Assembly (NCBI GenBank): GCA_002914805.1
Contig: JXTB01000506.1
Location: 21,869-85,868, forward strand
Origin: Parasponia andersonii
Taxonomy: Eukaryota > Streptophyta > Magnoliopsida > Rosales > Cannabaceae
Direction of reading: 5' to 3'
DNA length: 64,000 nt
This document shows, piece by piece, positions 25,820 through 39,062 of this stretch (positions are counted from its first letter, which is position 1; each line of letters begins with the position of its first letter). The translations under genes and the position numbers were made by a program. The notes beneath the pieces were generated by a model. The model saw nothing but the letters and a program-made list of their open reading frames with translations, had not been told where the DNA came from and ran no database searches.

Positions 25820-28424
25820 ATGGCCACAAAATATGAGCGTTACCCGACAGTTTCTATCTCAAAAACCGTGTCCGTGTACCCAAAAATCATACACCCTCAA
25901 AAAGTTCTGAACCTCTCAAACTTGGACAGGCAGTGTCCAACTCTTATGTACTTGGTTTTCTTTTACGATAATCCAAATTTATTATCATGTGATGGCTATA
26001 AATCATGTAATGATCTTTCCCTTAATTCAGTTTTTAACAGCTTGAAATCTGGGTTGGAGGAGACCTTGTCGATGTGGTACCCGGCTGCGGGTAGGCTGAG
26101 CTTGAACCCAAACGATGGGAAGCTTAATCTGTGGTGTAATAATAAAGGTGCAGTTCTAGTTGAGGCCACGAGCCAGGTGAAGATATCGGACCTTGGAGAC
26201 CTTACTCAGTACAATGAGTTCTATGAGAAGTTGGTTTTCAAGCCTGATTTTGATGGGAATGATTTCCCTCGGATGCCACTGGTTGTTGGTCAGGTGAGAT
26301 TCTAGCTTTGATTACATGAAAGGAAAAAATAAATAATCATATATAGATAGCTATGTCGACCTACGTCAAATTTCTTGTTCGTACTAAAAATATACAAGTA
26401 ATACATATGACTTTAGTCACTCCGAAATATGTAGAAAACTTTTTGAAAAAATAGTTGTTATGATCACTAGGGTTTTATCCCCAAACGAGTCAATCTTTGG
26501 GTTCTTGCCCCCGACACATGTCTCGTTGTACTCTTTTCTCTTCTCCTACAAATGCACTTTTCGGATAATTATATATGAGGATCGATCAGCATGATCTAGA
26601 GCTTTCAAATTAATAAAAATTAGACAAAAAGGAATAAGAAAAATTTGTGACAGCGGGTTAGTATTAAAAAGAAAATTTGTTAGATGCATCATGCATGTTA
26701 ATTTTCCAGTGCTTTTTAAGTATATATAATGCTTAATTCCAAATAAACTGCAAACCAAGGATATAATATATATATATATATATATTTATATTTAAGGATA
26801 TAATATATATATGTATATATTTATATTTACATATGGCGTGATAACTTCTGATCATGACTGGAAATTTCCTCTAACAAAGTTATCGATCATTAAAAAAACC
26901 ACCACATCACAGTAATTAAAAAGTGAAATTAATTATTACTAATTAATTGACCAGATGAAACAGTTCATGCTAATTATTATTAGTTCTTAATCGGTCACAA
27001 CAATTTTTTTTTAATAAAAAAAGCTGGTCACAACAAATTTAGTCTAATTGATAATCACACAACTTTTAATATTAAAATCTTAAATTTGAATCTGCTCACT
27101 TCTTATGAAAAATTACTTGCTTATACAGACAAACATACCCTCAAAAATGGAAATGGAACCAATTAAAAAAATTATATATGATATTGCGAAGAGACAATAT
27201 ATTAATGAAACAATATTTTTTCCATAATATATTATATGGTTTCAGTAGCTAAATTATTAGTTGGTTGGACTCAAACATTATAGGTGACCAAGTTTGGCTG
27301 TGGAGGCTACTCAATAGGGATTGGTACAAGCCACTCGCTATTCGACGGACCATCAGCTTACAGTTTTCTGAGCGCTTGGGCTTCTAATTCTGCCATTAAC
27401 ACCAAACAAACCTCTCATGATCATCATCAGCTGTTGATCACGCCAGTGCATGATAGAGCTACGTTACTAACGTTGGGAAATTATAATTCTCAATCAGGCG
27501 TTAATAATTCATTATTAATCTCAAAAATTGACCACGTTATTACCGCCGCGAATAATAGTAATCGTAACAATCAATATGATGTGCCCCAGATGAAGGCTCG
27601 TGGTTCTGTAGGCGCTGCAGCCATAGATCATCTACTTCAATTGTTAATCCAAGCTAGTACTAATGGAGGCAATATAGCAAGTTCTTCCAATATTTTTAAT
27701 CAAAAGTATTGTTCTTTTGTGTTTAAGACCTTTCATCTGAGTTCTTCTCTCATAGAAAATTTGAAGAGGGAAGTTTTCAAGGACGGTGGATTTTCTTGTT
27801 CCTCTTTTGAGGTTCTTGCAGCTCTCTTGTGGAAGGTATTTATAATTCAACTTTCTATTGATTAATATTGCTTCTTTAGTTTTTTGTTATTTGTTTTGTT
27901 TTCTCTATATTTAATTTTTTCTAGTTTTATATATTGTTTTTACAGCCTCTGTTAGTTACTTTTTAGTTTTATTTTTTATATTAATTCTGCCGGAGTATTA
28001 GTTAGACATATTTTGGACAGCGGTATTGGATAGATTTGAATTTAATCGCTAAAGATTGCATGATGCATGTATTCTAAATGTGCATAATTTTGGAACAGAA
28101 TTACGTACGGGAACGCAAATTATATAAAATATATGTGTGTATATATATACATAGATATATTTCTTTCAATTTCATGTAGTCGGTAAAGCAAATGTTGGAA
28201 AGTTATAGTATCCATGTGATAGTCATACAAACATGAGAGAAACAAACAACTGAGTTATCCACCATATAAGTATAACGTCGTCATATATAGAAAATTGGTG
28301 AGGAACAAATTTTGAAGACACAGCTACTGAATTGTATATGGAGAAAGTTGTTTTCTTGTTCTAAATTAAAATCTGCTTAAGTTGTTTTCTTTTTCTTTTT
28401 CTTCTTTTTTTTTTTTCGCTTTCG

Positions 28425-28459
<35 letters not shown>

Positions 28460-29842
28460 TATATTATATACTGTATTCCATGTTTTTATATATGCTGAGT
28501 TGCTAGATATCTGTTTCTTTTTGTTCTCATATATTATCTGTCGCAAATCGCAGTGCTGCTCTCTAAGTTTTTGACCATTGTAATAGATCCAGATTTTTAC
28601 CTTTAAAAATAAGTTCTTAGTATAAATTAACAATAAATTTAGAGATATAGTTAGTTTAAAAGTAAACGAAAAAATCTTAATATTGATACCATTGAAGTTG
28701 TCTAAATCACGATTAGTGATAATCATGTCATAAATATGAGAGACGTATTTTTGATTTATTTTGTTTTAGTGATAATTAATTGGAAAAGAAATTCATTAAT
28801 AATAAAAGGTTTGGGTAGTTCCACAGGTTAGAGACTTTAGAGTTTATATATCTTGTATTTATAAGAGTTGGATTTTTCTCAAGATATCGACCAAGTAATT
28901 AAAAGACTAAATCCTACCCAAGTCAAAGTTCAATCCAGTGAATTGAGGTTAGAATGAATTTTTAGAGGAAAAAAATTGTGAGGGAAATGTGAAAGAAAAT
29001 AAAAATAATAAAAATAATATTTTTTTCCTAGAATTTTATAAAACTTAATTTTAGAATTTTTCTCTTTCTTTCTTAATTAAGTTGTCAAGTTCTATACACT
29101 AAAAAACTAAAGTTAAATCTAATTTTCGCTTGTTTTGAAAAAAAAAAATTCCATCATTTTTGTCTGACAAAATGGAATCCTTTAAAAAAATATATTTTTC
29201 TTTGACTAAAAAAATCCATATTCCGTAAAATCTAATGATTTCATCATATATATATACATGTTAAACTTATGACTGAGTTTATAGGTAGGCATGCATGCAT
29301 GCATTAAACAAGTAATTGTCGTTTGTTTAATCTTTCAGGCTAGAACCAAGGCAATGGGGCTGAGGAAGGAAGCAATGGTGTGCTTGCAATTCGCAGTGGA
29401 CACTCGGAACAAGGTGGCGCCGCCACTCCCGGCCGGCTTCAGCGGCAACGCTTACGTGCTTGCCTCCGTGGCATTAGCCGCCGGAGAGTTGGAAAGGATA
29501 AGGCACAAGGCCATTGTTGAGAAGATAAGACAAGCCAAGGACTCGGTCAACAACGACTACGTTAAGTCATACATGGAGGGAGTTCAAGGCCCTCGGCAGG
29601 CTTCTCTGCCCCCTCTCAGGGAGCTTACTCTTGTCTCTGATTGGACAAGAATGCCATTCCACAATATCAACTTCTTCTCCAGCCGAGCCACCCATGTTTC
29701 CCCTTTGGTTCCTCCTATCCCTCAGATTGCTTATTTCATGCAGAATCCCAACGACGACCGAGCCGTCGACGTCAGGATCGGATTGCTCCCGGACAATCTT
29801 GATGCTTTCTGCTCCTACTTTCTAGCCGCCATCGCACAGTAA
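25820..29842 (+). CDS. BAHD acyltransferase (HCT / brassinosteroid acyltransferase-like)
   Basis: Cytosolic acyl-CoA-dependent acyltransferase family that transfers acyl groups to alcohols or amines of specialised metabolites or hormones. Exons 25820-26293, 27284-27835 and 29339-29842 join in frame to 509 aa, somewhat long for the family (about 430-480). All introns are GT-AG. The catalytic HxxxD is intact as HSLFD (His175, Asp179), within GIGTSHSLFDGP. N-terminal features typical of the family include LSNLDRQCP and LSMWYPAAGRLS. The second family signature, DFGWG, is replaced: after SDWTRMPFHNI comes NFFSS (453-457). Exon 3 is clearly more GC-rich than the other two. Substrate cannot be told from sequence; resemblance to the Arabidopsis BAT1/DRL1-type branch is an impression, not a proof. 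The reading frame has no breaks, so it looks like a live gene. Confidence 0.88.
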
Positions 29843-30013
29843 AAACGTTTTTACTGCAAGTAATGCTACGCGTACTAACTTATTTTTAGTTTTAAAAAAA
29901 AATCTAGTACGCGTAGAATTATTTATTTACTTCTTTCTCTCTTTTGGTGCTGTGGTTGCAGGAGAGAGTTGGCATAATTAGGTGTTCTGGGGGAAACAGA
30001 TCATTAGAAGATG

Positions 30014-30017
<4 letters not shown>

Positions 30018-30046
<29 letters not shown>

Positions 30047-30666
30047 TGATAATGATTTCTTGATCATACTGAATTGTCTAATAATAAAGTATATATATGA
30101 TATACAATATAAGCTTATAAGGACTCTGTGGCTTGGTAAGACAGTTTAGAACCAAAAAAAGTTTAGAATATTGCAATGGTCCACATGGTTTGTTCTATGG
30201 TCAACCAGTAGCAAATTAATGCCTCAAATGTACTAGCGGGGCCATGCAATAATCTCAAATCTATTTCTTAATTGTACATGATTTCAGCAAAATGCAAAGC
30301 CCGGAGCATGTGTAAATAATTAACTACAGATCATTAACCCCATAATGAATTGCGGCTTTGGGCCCATCAACAACGATGTCTATCATTATTACGGAATATT
30401 TAAAAAAAAAAAAGAAAAAAAAGGCCTTTTATTTAAGATATCCCCTCAAACAATTGGTGAAACTAAAACTGCACTTGAACTAAAGAGAATGGAAGCTAAA
30501 CTGTTCTAGCAAGTAAAAATAGACGAAAGTGGATAGATAGATGGATGGATGGATGTCAGACATTCAAATGCCGTAAATTTACAGGACATAAATTATAATG
30601 CCAAAGGACAAAGTTGTTTCATTGCAGCCAGATCCATCTCGCTCGGGGAGAACCCAGTTTTCGCCA
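30018..30666. other. Region between convergent BAHD and response-regulator genes
   Basis: The two genes converge here. It holds an (AT)n run near 30018-30045, an A run near 30403-30420 and a GATA/GATG microsatellite near 30535-30555. No gene was recognised; plus-strand ORFs from 30549 overlap the last exon of the antisense gene and are shadows. Confidence 0.6.
30083..30088 (+). terminator. Candidate polyadenylation signal of the BAHD gene
   Basis: AATAAA lies 241 bases after the BAHD stop codon. Plant polyadenylation signals are loose, so this is a candidate only. Confidence 0.4.
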
Positions 30667-33600
30667 TTATATCGAGGTCCCGAGGGAAAAAGCATCGAAA
30701 TCTCCTTCAGCTCTATCTTGTTCCTGCATCACCAAAAGACCCAACAATAAATCTCGCACTAGAAAATCCAGAGCCAAAACAGTGAAACATGCAATCCAAC
30801 CAACCGAGCTAAAGTTTATTAATGCAAACGCCTTGCTTATGGTTAGAAGCCCTTCGTCACAAACAGGAGAAAATCCCTTCCCATATTTACGGTAATATTC
30901 ATAAACTTAAGTTGGGATTTTCTCCAAACCAGATGAACAGACCTGTTCTAACGGTAAAGACAGAGCTTAGAATAATGGAAACATACACAGTAAAGTGTCT
31001 TCACCACTAAGACGTGTGGTGTTGGGTTTCGACTTATTTACCATAACACCGAATGAAAACATCAATCAAATTAGGAAAACAGAATTTTCACAAGTCCGAA
31101 TCTGAATACCCTCAAGACGGGTAAAAAGCACTTTAAAGTAGGACACTTTCGTATTCGTAGAGGACAATAACCACAAACCCGGACCAGTAATTTTTACAGC
31201 TAAAATAATTTATCTAAGATGCAACTATATTCCCAACATTAACCTCAATTCACAGAATTTATCAGAAGGGCAATGTGTAACAAGTTCCTTTTAAAGTACA
31301 AAGTAAACAGATAAATTGGGAAAAGGAAGTCATTACAAAATTGAAAGATGACTTTTCTGATAAGTTAATGATGAAAAATTATGAAGTTTGGGCAATTATT
31401 ATGATAGTGAACTTGAAAGATACGAATTATTTGTAACATTACCTGCTTCATCATAGCACTTACAACATCTCCCAAGGAGCCATAGTTACTAGGGATATAA
31501 CCACCGTGTGGCTGTTGGCCCATGAGATACTCCTGTTTCAATTTCAACGTCTCCCTGGTTGACTTTTCAACCTCGTCGTACTTGGCCATTAAGGGATCAA
31601 CGTAATCTGATTCTCCCATGGAATTGAAATCCATGCTTCTGTGGAAAATTTGGTTCTTTAATTCCAAACTCTGATCCAAAGGACCCATAGCACCACCATT
31701 AACAGGCATCAAAGAGTTTATTGAGCTAGGCATAATATTTGGTCGGTAAGAGGGATCCTGCTTATGGTTAACCCACCCCTGAATTAAGGCATCATTATCG
31801 ATTGCAGAAGCTTGGCACTGCATATCTGTTATAGAATCATGAGTTCGAACTGAGACTGAAGACATGGAAGAAACATCAAATTGATTGCCACCAATTTGCG
31901 AGGCCATTACAGGCATATTATTGTCCCTTGGGATACCAGGATGCATTGTAGACTGTTTGTAACGGTCACTTAATGGAAAAGAATTTGATTGGAACCCAGA
32001 TGGCTGAGCATCACTTGACCAGTTGTCTGTACATCTACCAGAATCTTGCAAAGAGGAACCAAATTCTGATTTTAAGGAGGCCAATGAAACAGAGGATTGA
32101 TTTCCAAATTCTCTTCCACCTTGGGGATTGTGAGAGTGTCCCAGCATCAACATATTGTTTGTAACACCAAGACCATTGCTTGAACTACTATTAGTTGTTA
32201 TTTTTGCCTCTGTGAGGCCTGTGGAAAGGGGGAACACCGTGGTATCATCAAGACCGGTGGAGGGGTCTCCAATGTGTTGAACAACCTTACTGTGTTGCCG
32301 GTCAAGTTCAAATGGCATCGGCATACCTTGAAGTAAGCTCCCGTCATGGTTTCCGGGAAGCGTGGCTTGATGAAACTTCATTTGATCATTGCAGCTGCTT
32401 GAATTTTGTGCATGACCCAGTTGAATCATTCCCGAAGAAGGAAGACAACGCAGACCCAGACCAGCAGAAGAGTTCAATCTCCCAATCATCCCACCAGGTG
32501 GGAAGGATCTGAAAGCAGGATTTTGAAACTGCATTGGTCCAGTTAATGCATTGAAATTTCCAAGTCCATTCATAGAACCCATGCGCAAATAGGAAGAATC
32601 TGAACTGCCTAAGGCTGCAACCATATTAGCTTGTTGGTTTGCCACACAACTGATTCTCTTGAGGTAAAGCCTATATTTCTGAAATTTAAAAAAAAAAAAA
32701 AAGAAAAGAAAAGAAAAAAATTAGTAAGCTTCCTAAAACGGAATGTATTTATATTGCATTGAATTAAGAGAAGACAAGTATCTATACCTGGAGATGGCTT
32801 GCCACGTTTTCTCTTGTAAGCTTTTCAACATTCATCAAATCAAGAATCTTTTTTGGTACAGCCTCTGCATTGGAAATAAAATTAAGATGAAAAAGTTAGA
32901 AATAGTATGTTTCAACTTCTGACTTACAAGTAGCCAGAACTTTTTATTCAAGGAAATAAGAAGAAAAACTTCAACAAAAAATTTGAATAGGGAAACAAGA
33001 AGAGAGAAATGCTACATATTTATTATAGACACAAGTAAAACTTTTACGAAGAGTGAAGAACTTACTGTCGATTCCCAATTGATTAACAGCTCCAACAAAC
33101 TTCCGATGAAGCTCTACAGACCAAACAACCCGAGGCTTCTTTTGAGTAGATGGATCGTCTATATCATTTCCATTCTCGTCATGCTCGTCTTCGTCATCAT
33201 CATTCTGATCCTTACGTTTCTTATTGACCTTCCCATTCTGATCTGAATTTCCTGTCCCTGCTGACCCTGGTTCTCCTTCTCCAATTACACCATAAGACTT
33301 GTCTCGATTCTCGGAGTTTTTCGGGTTCTTTGAATCATTCTTCTTCCTCCTGATCACGTGTTGCCAGATGTTCTTCAGTTCCTCGATTCGAACAGGTTTA
33401 AGCAAATAATCACAAGCTCCATGAGTGATTCCTTTCATCACAAGCTTGTGATCCCCATTTGCAGACAACACTAGAAACATTTTTAAAGCTTCAGAAATCA
33501 AAATAGAAACTTCAAAACTAAATGCTATAAAGATCCTGTAATCTAACAGAATCTAATAATTGAATAAATCTCATATTGCAAGATTAAGAGTAACAGAAAA

Positions 33601-34490
33601 ATAGAATTAATAATTTCCAGAGGTTATTTTCCTTTCTTTATTTGAAGACCAGAACAACTTCTCACATATTATTAGAAACTTGAAAAATATCAAATGTCGA
33701 AAAACTAAAAGAGAGGTAGTTTTGAATAGATTTTTAATAAACTACCTAAGTTGTTGAAATTCAATAAACATAAAATTTCAACTGGGGCTCATAAAAAATT
33801 CATTCAGTTATCAAAAAAACAAAAAGATGCAGAATTTCATTGAAAAATGACAAAATTGACGAAAGAAACTAAGACTAATGATTCATGCAATAATAATATT
33901 CCTAGCTTACTTACTTATGACAGGGAGGTCCATCTCAAGCCCCACAAGCTCAAGCAACTTAAATCCATCCATGTCTGGCATGTGCACATCACTGATAACC
34001 AGGTCAAACTTGTTCTTGTTCTCTCTTAACATATTCAGTGCTGAGACTGCTTGACTGGTCGTTGTAACTGCAAAACCCATATCTCAATCTCAGTCATAAA
34101 ACCACATATTACAACAATAATGAGAAAACTATCTGACAAGCCGTAAATCTTAGATTTTATCATAGTAAAAAACAACACCGAATTTTCACAAAATTTAACG
34201 TTTTAAGAAACATACTAAAAAAAGTATATATACATATATATACACACACCAAATCAAAATCTTATTTTTGAATCTTAAAAAAAAAAAAAAGATAGAAAAC
34301 CCAAATGAGAAAACTCAAAAACAAGGCAAGAGAATCCAATAACAAGAACAGAAACCATACCATGATATTGGCATCGACGGAGGAGAGTTTCTAGGAGTAA
34401 GAGGCAGGTGGGGTCATCATCCACAGCAAGAACTCTCATGCCAACAGGGAACTGATCTCTGGGGTCATCAACTCTCTGCTCAACTGTCAT
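30667..34490 (-). CDS. Type-B response regulator (ARR1/ARR2-like), cytokinin signalling transcription factor
   Basis: Nuclear transcription activator at the end of the cytokinin phosphorelay. Exons in transcript order are 34490-34361, 34067-33915, 33470-33066, 32864-32788, 32678-31443 and 30723-30667. They give 685 aa, close to ARR1 and ARR2 (about 660-690). The receiver domain (about 18-135) has the acidic pocket Asp24/Asp25, phospho-acceptor Asp70 in [12 protein letters not shown], and conserved Lys119 in YLLKPVR. An acidic, basic-patched linker with KKRK (a nuclear-localisation candidate) follows. The GARP/Myb DNA-binding domain spans 205-263, from [15 protein letters not shown] to KYRLYLKR. 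A long Gln/Asn/Ser/Met-rich region follows, as in activation domains of the family. The short last exon ends in an acidic FDAF motif. All key residues are intact. The start is set at 34490 because the family begins a few residues before the receiver; an in-frame ATG also exists at 34583. Confidence 0.95.
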
Positions 34491-34510
34491 TTTCTCAATT
34501 CCACAAACCA

Positions 34511-34513
<3 letters not shown>

Positions 34514-34556
<43 letters not shown>
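34514..34556 (-). repeat. (CT)n microsatellite in the leader of the response regulator
   Basis: About 21 AG units on +, so CT units in the transcript, 24 bases before the chosen start codon. CT runs are common in plant 5' leaders. The array is in frame with the gene and would encode a Ser-Leu repeat if the upstream ATG at 34583 were used. Confidence 0.95.
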
Positions 34557-34558
<2 letters not shown>

Positions 34559-35624
34559 CAGAGCACTGGGCTTGAATGGGCAAAAAAGTCTCTATTTTCT
34601 ATGGCTTAGAACAAAACCCAGAATCCATAAAAAGAGAAAGATGAAAAGAGAGATATGGATTTTAATTGGGAAAGGAATTGATGAAGAGATTAATTGGTAA
34701 CTATCATAGAAAGAGAGAGATGATCAAGGTATGTGATTGGAAAACATGGAATACCATTAATGCTATTATTAAGCTCTTTGAACAAGAAAGAGAGATGAAT
34801 AAAGAAAAAAAGAAAATTTGGGAATCTAATCTATGAATCAATCGACTGAGAAAGCTGGAATGAGAGAACGAGAGTCTTGTTGACTGTTAAAATTGACCCC
34901 TTTTTTTCCCTTTTTTTTTTGTGTCCTAATTTTTTTTAATTTTTTCCTGGTAATAGCATGCAGAATGTGATACCAAAATGGAATTGGAATTTTGGGAGAT
35001 GATTCCAGCGCGTGCTTCCCACGCGGAATTATGAGCTACCTGTGAATCTAACATCAATTTTTTATTTTTTGGTATAAACTTTTCAGTTTTTTTCACCAAA
35101 GTTTTGTGGTGTCTGGTCATTAATAACAAGTCAACTCACGAAAATTACCATTAAGTTTCAATACTATTCCTGTAATATAAAGTTGAGTCAAAAAACTACT
35201 AATCAAGATTTAATACCATATATATATTTTTTTTCTTTTCCTTTTTAATTTTGGAAAGTCAATATTACTCTTCTTTTATTTTATTATATTTTATCAATTA
35301 CTTTTTTAAGCAACCGAAAGCTACAAGCCGCAAATTCTCAAGCAATTAGACATATCTATATATATTAATTTAAATTTAATTTATTCCTTTGACAAGCAAA
35401 AAAGAAAAAAGAAAGTTATTCTTTATTCCATTCACAAGGTTCTTGCAAGTTCATTTTTTAAAATGATAATTGATCCAATTCATACTCATCAGTTTTTATT
35501 TGTTCAGTTGTATTTCTTGAAACATAAATCTAGGTTACGTTTTGATGACGATATGTCAAATTGAGTTTAGAAGATAAGTATTTTATCTATAAATTTATTT
35601 ATTTGGAATTGAAGATAGTTAGCA

Positions 35625-35861
35625 AAAAACAAATTTCCATCTTTACCATTTATTTTAATTTAATTTAAATCGTAAGTATATTTTCTTGCATCTTAAAATA
35701 CCGAGCTCCCTGCTTAAAGTTTCGTTCATACTTGGTATATATATATATATATAAAAACAAATTTCCATCTTTACCATTTATTTTAATTTAATTTAAATCG
35801 TAAGTATATTTTCTTGCATCTTAAAATACCGAGCTCCCTGCTTAAAGTTTCGTTCATACTT

Positions 35862-35916
<55 letters not shown>
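35625..35916 (+). repeat. 128-bp tandem duplication with unequal (TA)n tails
   Basis: The block from AAAAACAAATTTCC to CATACTTGG occurs twice at an offset of exactly 128 bases (about 35625-35752 and 35753-35880) and looks identical by eye. Each copy ends in a TA array: about 9 units in the first (35736-35753) and about 26 in the second (35864-35916). Confidence 0.9.
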
Positions 35917-35919
<3 letters not shown>

Positions 35920-36531
35920 AAATTAAGGAAAGAAGAAGGAACATATAGAAATAAAGTAATAAACACGTTTAGTTGCACAGTTGATTGGCAATTTCTAAAG
36001 TCAAAGAGTTTTAAAGTGGAAACATGTACAATTAGGTCAAAACAAAACTTTAGAATATAAAAAGAGACGCATATAATTTTGAGTTAAAAATAGTTAACAG
36101 AAATTAATTATGGCTTAAAATTTTTCTCAAATTAGTAAAAATAGGAATTATCTTTCTTCATAGGGAGGGAAATTGTAGCCCCTTCAACCGGACCTGAACA
36201 AAGGCAAATTGCGATATTTATAAATGGCAGGGGCGCCGTGTCAGGCAGAGGACAGAGGCCCGCGTGAGCGTGCTTCGCGGCTGATGCAGCTTCGTACAAT
36301 TAAATCTCAAATTTTATTGGTTTTATATCCAACTTTTTTATTTTTTTTTATACCTATTTATCTCTCAGGCCGGTTCACCTTTATTAGGCTCCTCTTTTCA
36401 GGGTTAAAGCTACACAAACCTTAAAAAGACAACCCCATTTTTACGATCTTCAAAAATAAAAATAAAAATAAATACCATTTCAAGTTTTGTTTATTATGAC
36501 ATAAGAGTCCGAGTACAATCCAAACAGGAGG

Positions 36532-36534
<3 letters not shown>

Positions 36535-36610
<76 letters not shown>
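36535..36610 (+). repeat. 76-base uninterrupted poly(A) tract
   Basis: A pure A run of 76 bases. It could be the tail of a retroposed sequence in + orientation, but neither a source element upstream nor matching target duplications were found. It could also be a length artefact. Confidence 0.9.
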
Positions 36611-36613
<3 letters not shown>

Positions 36614-38780
36614 CTCTACATTAAGAGAAAATTCACTAGGGAGAGCAAAAAAGAGGAAATTCAGTGGGGACACTCGCAAAGGACACTTTAGTACAGTGGT
36701 TAGTTTTGGTTTGCAAGTTCAATTGAATACTATACTATGATTCTCTTCTTGATGTAATTGGCTTGTGTATTATTCCCAATTAAAAAAATGCATGAACGAA
36801 ATTGAAAAGCCAAGATTGCCCTCAGAGCAAACAAATAAAATCATTTCAAGACTTTTTAAGTACCAATTATTTTCTTTGTTGATTTAAAACCTCGACTTAA
36901 CGTACATTCAATGTTATTCATGGTCACGGTTGAGTACTAATCTTAACGATCAAACTAAAACAACCCACTCTCTTTGTTTTACTCCCTCGACTAATAAGTA
37001 AGTCGAGCCAAATAAAGTAATAAAGGTTTTAGGTGAGAAGATTATTTCGGATCTGATAACACTTGTATAGGGCCTAAAATTCTCCCAAATTATATAACAG
37101 ACCCAAGAGGCAAACGTCTGACATTAATGCCAAATATCTTAGAGACGAGGTGTCTAATTTATGAAAAGCGAATCTTTATGTTATACTTGGCTCAAACACT
37201 TTGGGTTTGGGATAAATTGGAAATTAAAGAATTGTAACCGGTTCTTAAGATTGTGGTTTTATTCCTACTGATGATCTGGACCAGTACCTAGATACCTTGA
37301 ACCACATGATGCCTTAACTAACTCTCTTTTGTAAATAGGAGAGTGAGCTTCAAATTTTGGATATCGTCATTTTTTATTTTTGAATATGGTTTTTATGTTT
37401 ATCGACTTATGCACAATGGCGGAGTTTAAATTAGAGACCACAAGAATTGGAAACCAATGATCATTGATACTGGGATCATTGCAACGAGAGATCGCATATT
37501 TATCACGTAATAGTGATGACACCCTAATGTAATATCTTTGGTGTTTCAACAAAAATGATATAATGTTATAACAGTCGAGCTGAATTTATCCAATTAGTTG
37601 TTGCCACGATCGAAATTACATTTTTATTTGATTAAAAAAATAATTACGTAATCCAATATCATGATACTAATTTATAATTTGAGTTAGCTATACTTTATTA
37701 TAATTTATGACAATCCCAACGGCGGCAAATTATTGAAAGTTCAATGAGTTCATGTATGCCAATTTATCTGGTATTCTAAACTACGTGGCATTTGTGTTCC
37801 AATTATTTTATGTCTATTAAGTGATACTGGTTAGAGTGAACTTTCTTTTCTAAGGGAAAAAAATGGGAAAGGAAATGAGATCCAATCATTATTGTGGGTG
37901 TAGAAGGGTACACTCAGAAAAATATCATCCCAAATTCAAGATCCATATAGTGAGTGTAGGAGAGCACGTTCCCTAATTTCCCAAATAAAAATGAATTTTA
38001 TTTACGTTTCTTTCTCTTTTTTTTTTTTTTTTTTTTTAACACATACGGAGGACGGACCATAATTGCTACCCAAGTATTAATTGAAGTAATACAGACAGGC
38101 AAAGCCAGGAACTTTTTTAAAAGGCTTGGTGGAGGAAGTGACATAGTGACTATGAGAACCAATTTATGCTCAAAATGAACGTAATATTTTTTAAAAGACT
38201 AAAATAGAAAAGGTAGCAAATCATCTTAAAGTTCAATGCCCACTATTTTGAGTGTTATCATTTTAGTGGAGAAACCCCCTAACGCGTGGTTTTGGATAGA
38301 TATGTGTTTTGTAAAGTTAATTGTATCATTAGTTGATGTGACTTAACTTTTCTATGTTAAGCGGTTTCTGTCACTACACCCCTTTTAAATTTATTGCACT
38401 AGTTCTAATTAGTCCAATCGTTGTCAGTGCACGAGCTCATAATTATATCTTAATGCAATTCATCTCCTTTATTTGCTGACTAATAAAGTTCTACAACAAC
38501 TCAAGTCTCAAGATAAAGACTAAGCCCTTTTTTTGCCATTTTTTGTTAAAAGCATGCTTGACAAGAGAAATCAGTACTAATGCATGTATTACTGAGTATA
38601 AGAAATTGGACTAGTGCTTTGACAGGAAAAAAATGGGACGGAGAACTTTTAGAAAGAGCGTAATGAGATTCATATCTCATGATCAATCGGCACATGTATG
38701 TAATGTTATAGTAAGTACTAACTACTAAGTACCTACTTTTAGTTTCGAGAAAAATAAAATTGCCTATTTTTAGTGGGATA

Positions 38781-38785
38781 GCACC
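38781..38785 (+). repeat. Target-site duplication, left copy (GCACC)
   Basis: GCACC lies directly before the first TRIM LTR; the identical GCACC is at 40094-40098, directly after the last LTR. Five-base duplications are normal for LTR retrotransposon integration. Confidence 0.9.
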
Positions 38786-39048
38786 TGTAACTCCTTTACA
38801 AAATAATAGGCGGAACAAACTGCATATTGGCATATTCGACTGGTCCGGACGACTTCGAAGGTGTTTGTGGGACTCTTTTTTCCATCTCGCCTACACAAAC
38901 TGGTTGGGAGCTAGAGCCATTCTCCTGATGAGTCCAAGGCAGGACGAAACTAGTCGATGTTGCTTATATGCATATTGCGGGTAATAAGACTGGCCCGGGC
39001 GCTGCACGGGGGAGTGATCACTTGTGCTGCAATGTGACCCCTGTGACA
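38786..39048 (+). repeat. TRIM LTR copy 1 (263 bp)
   Basis: Starts TGTAACTCC and ends CCTGTGACA. It is shorter than the other two copies, missing about 8 bases in its second half, and more diverged near its start. Confidence 0.88.
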
Positions 39049-39050
39049 AG

Positions 39051-39062
39051 TGGTATCAGAGC
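39051..39062 (+). other. Primer-binding site of TRIM internal region 1
   Basis: TGGTATCAGAGC, complementary to the 3' end of plant initiator tRNA-Met, two bases after LTR copy 1. Internal region 2 has the same site at 39573-39584. Confidence 0.9.

Larger units (their letters stand above)
34584..38780. other. Upstream region of the response regulator and AT-rich intergenic DNA
   Basis: The response-regulator promoter (minus strand) should occupy the first kilobase or so. Beyond it are a 128-bp tandem duplication (35625-35916), a small GC-rich patch (about 36225-36300), a 76-base poly(A) tract (36535-36610) and T-rich runs. No gene is supported. Short ORFs fall in repeats or lack family features. 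Confidence 0.6.
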
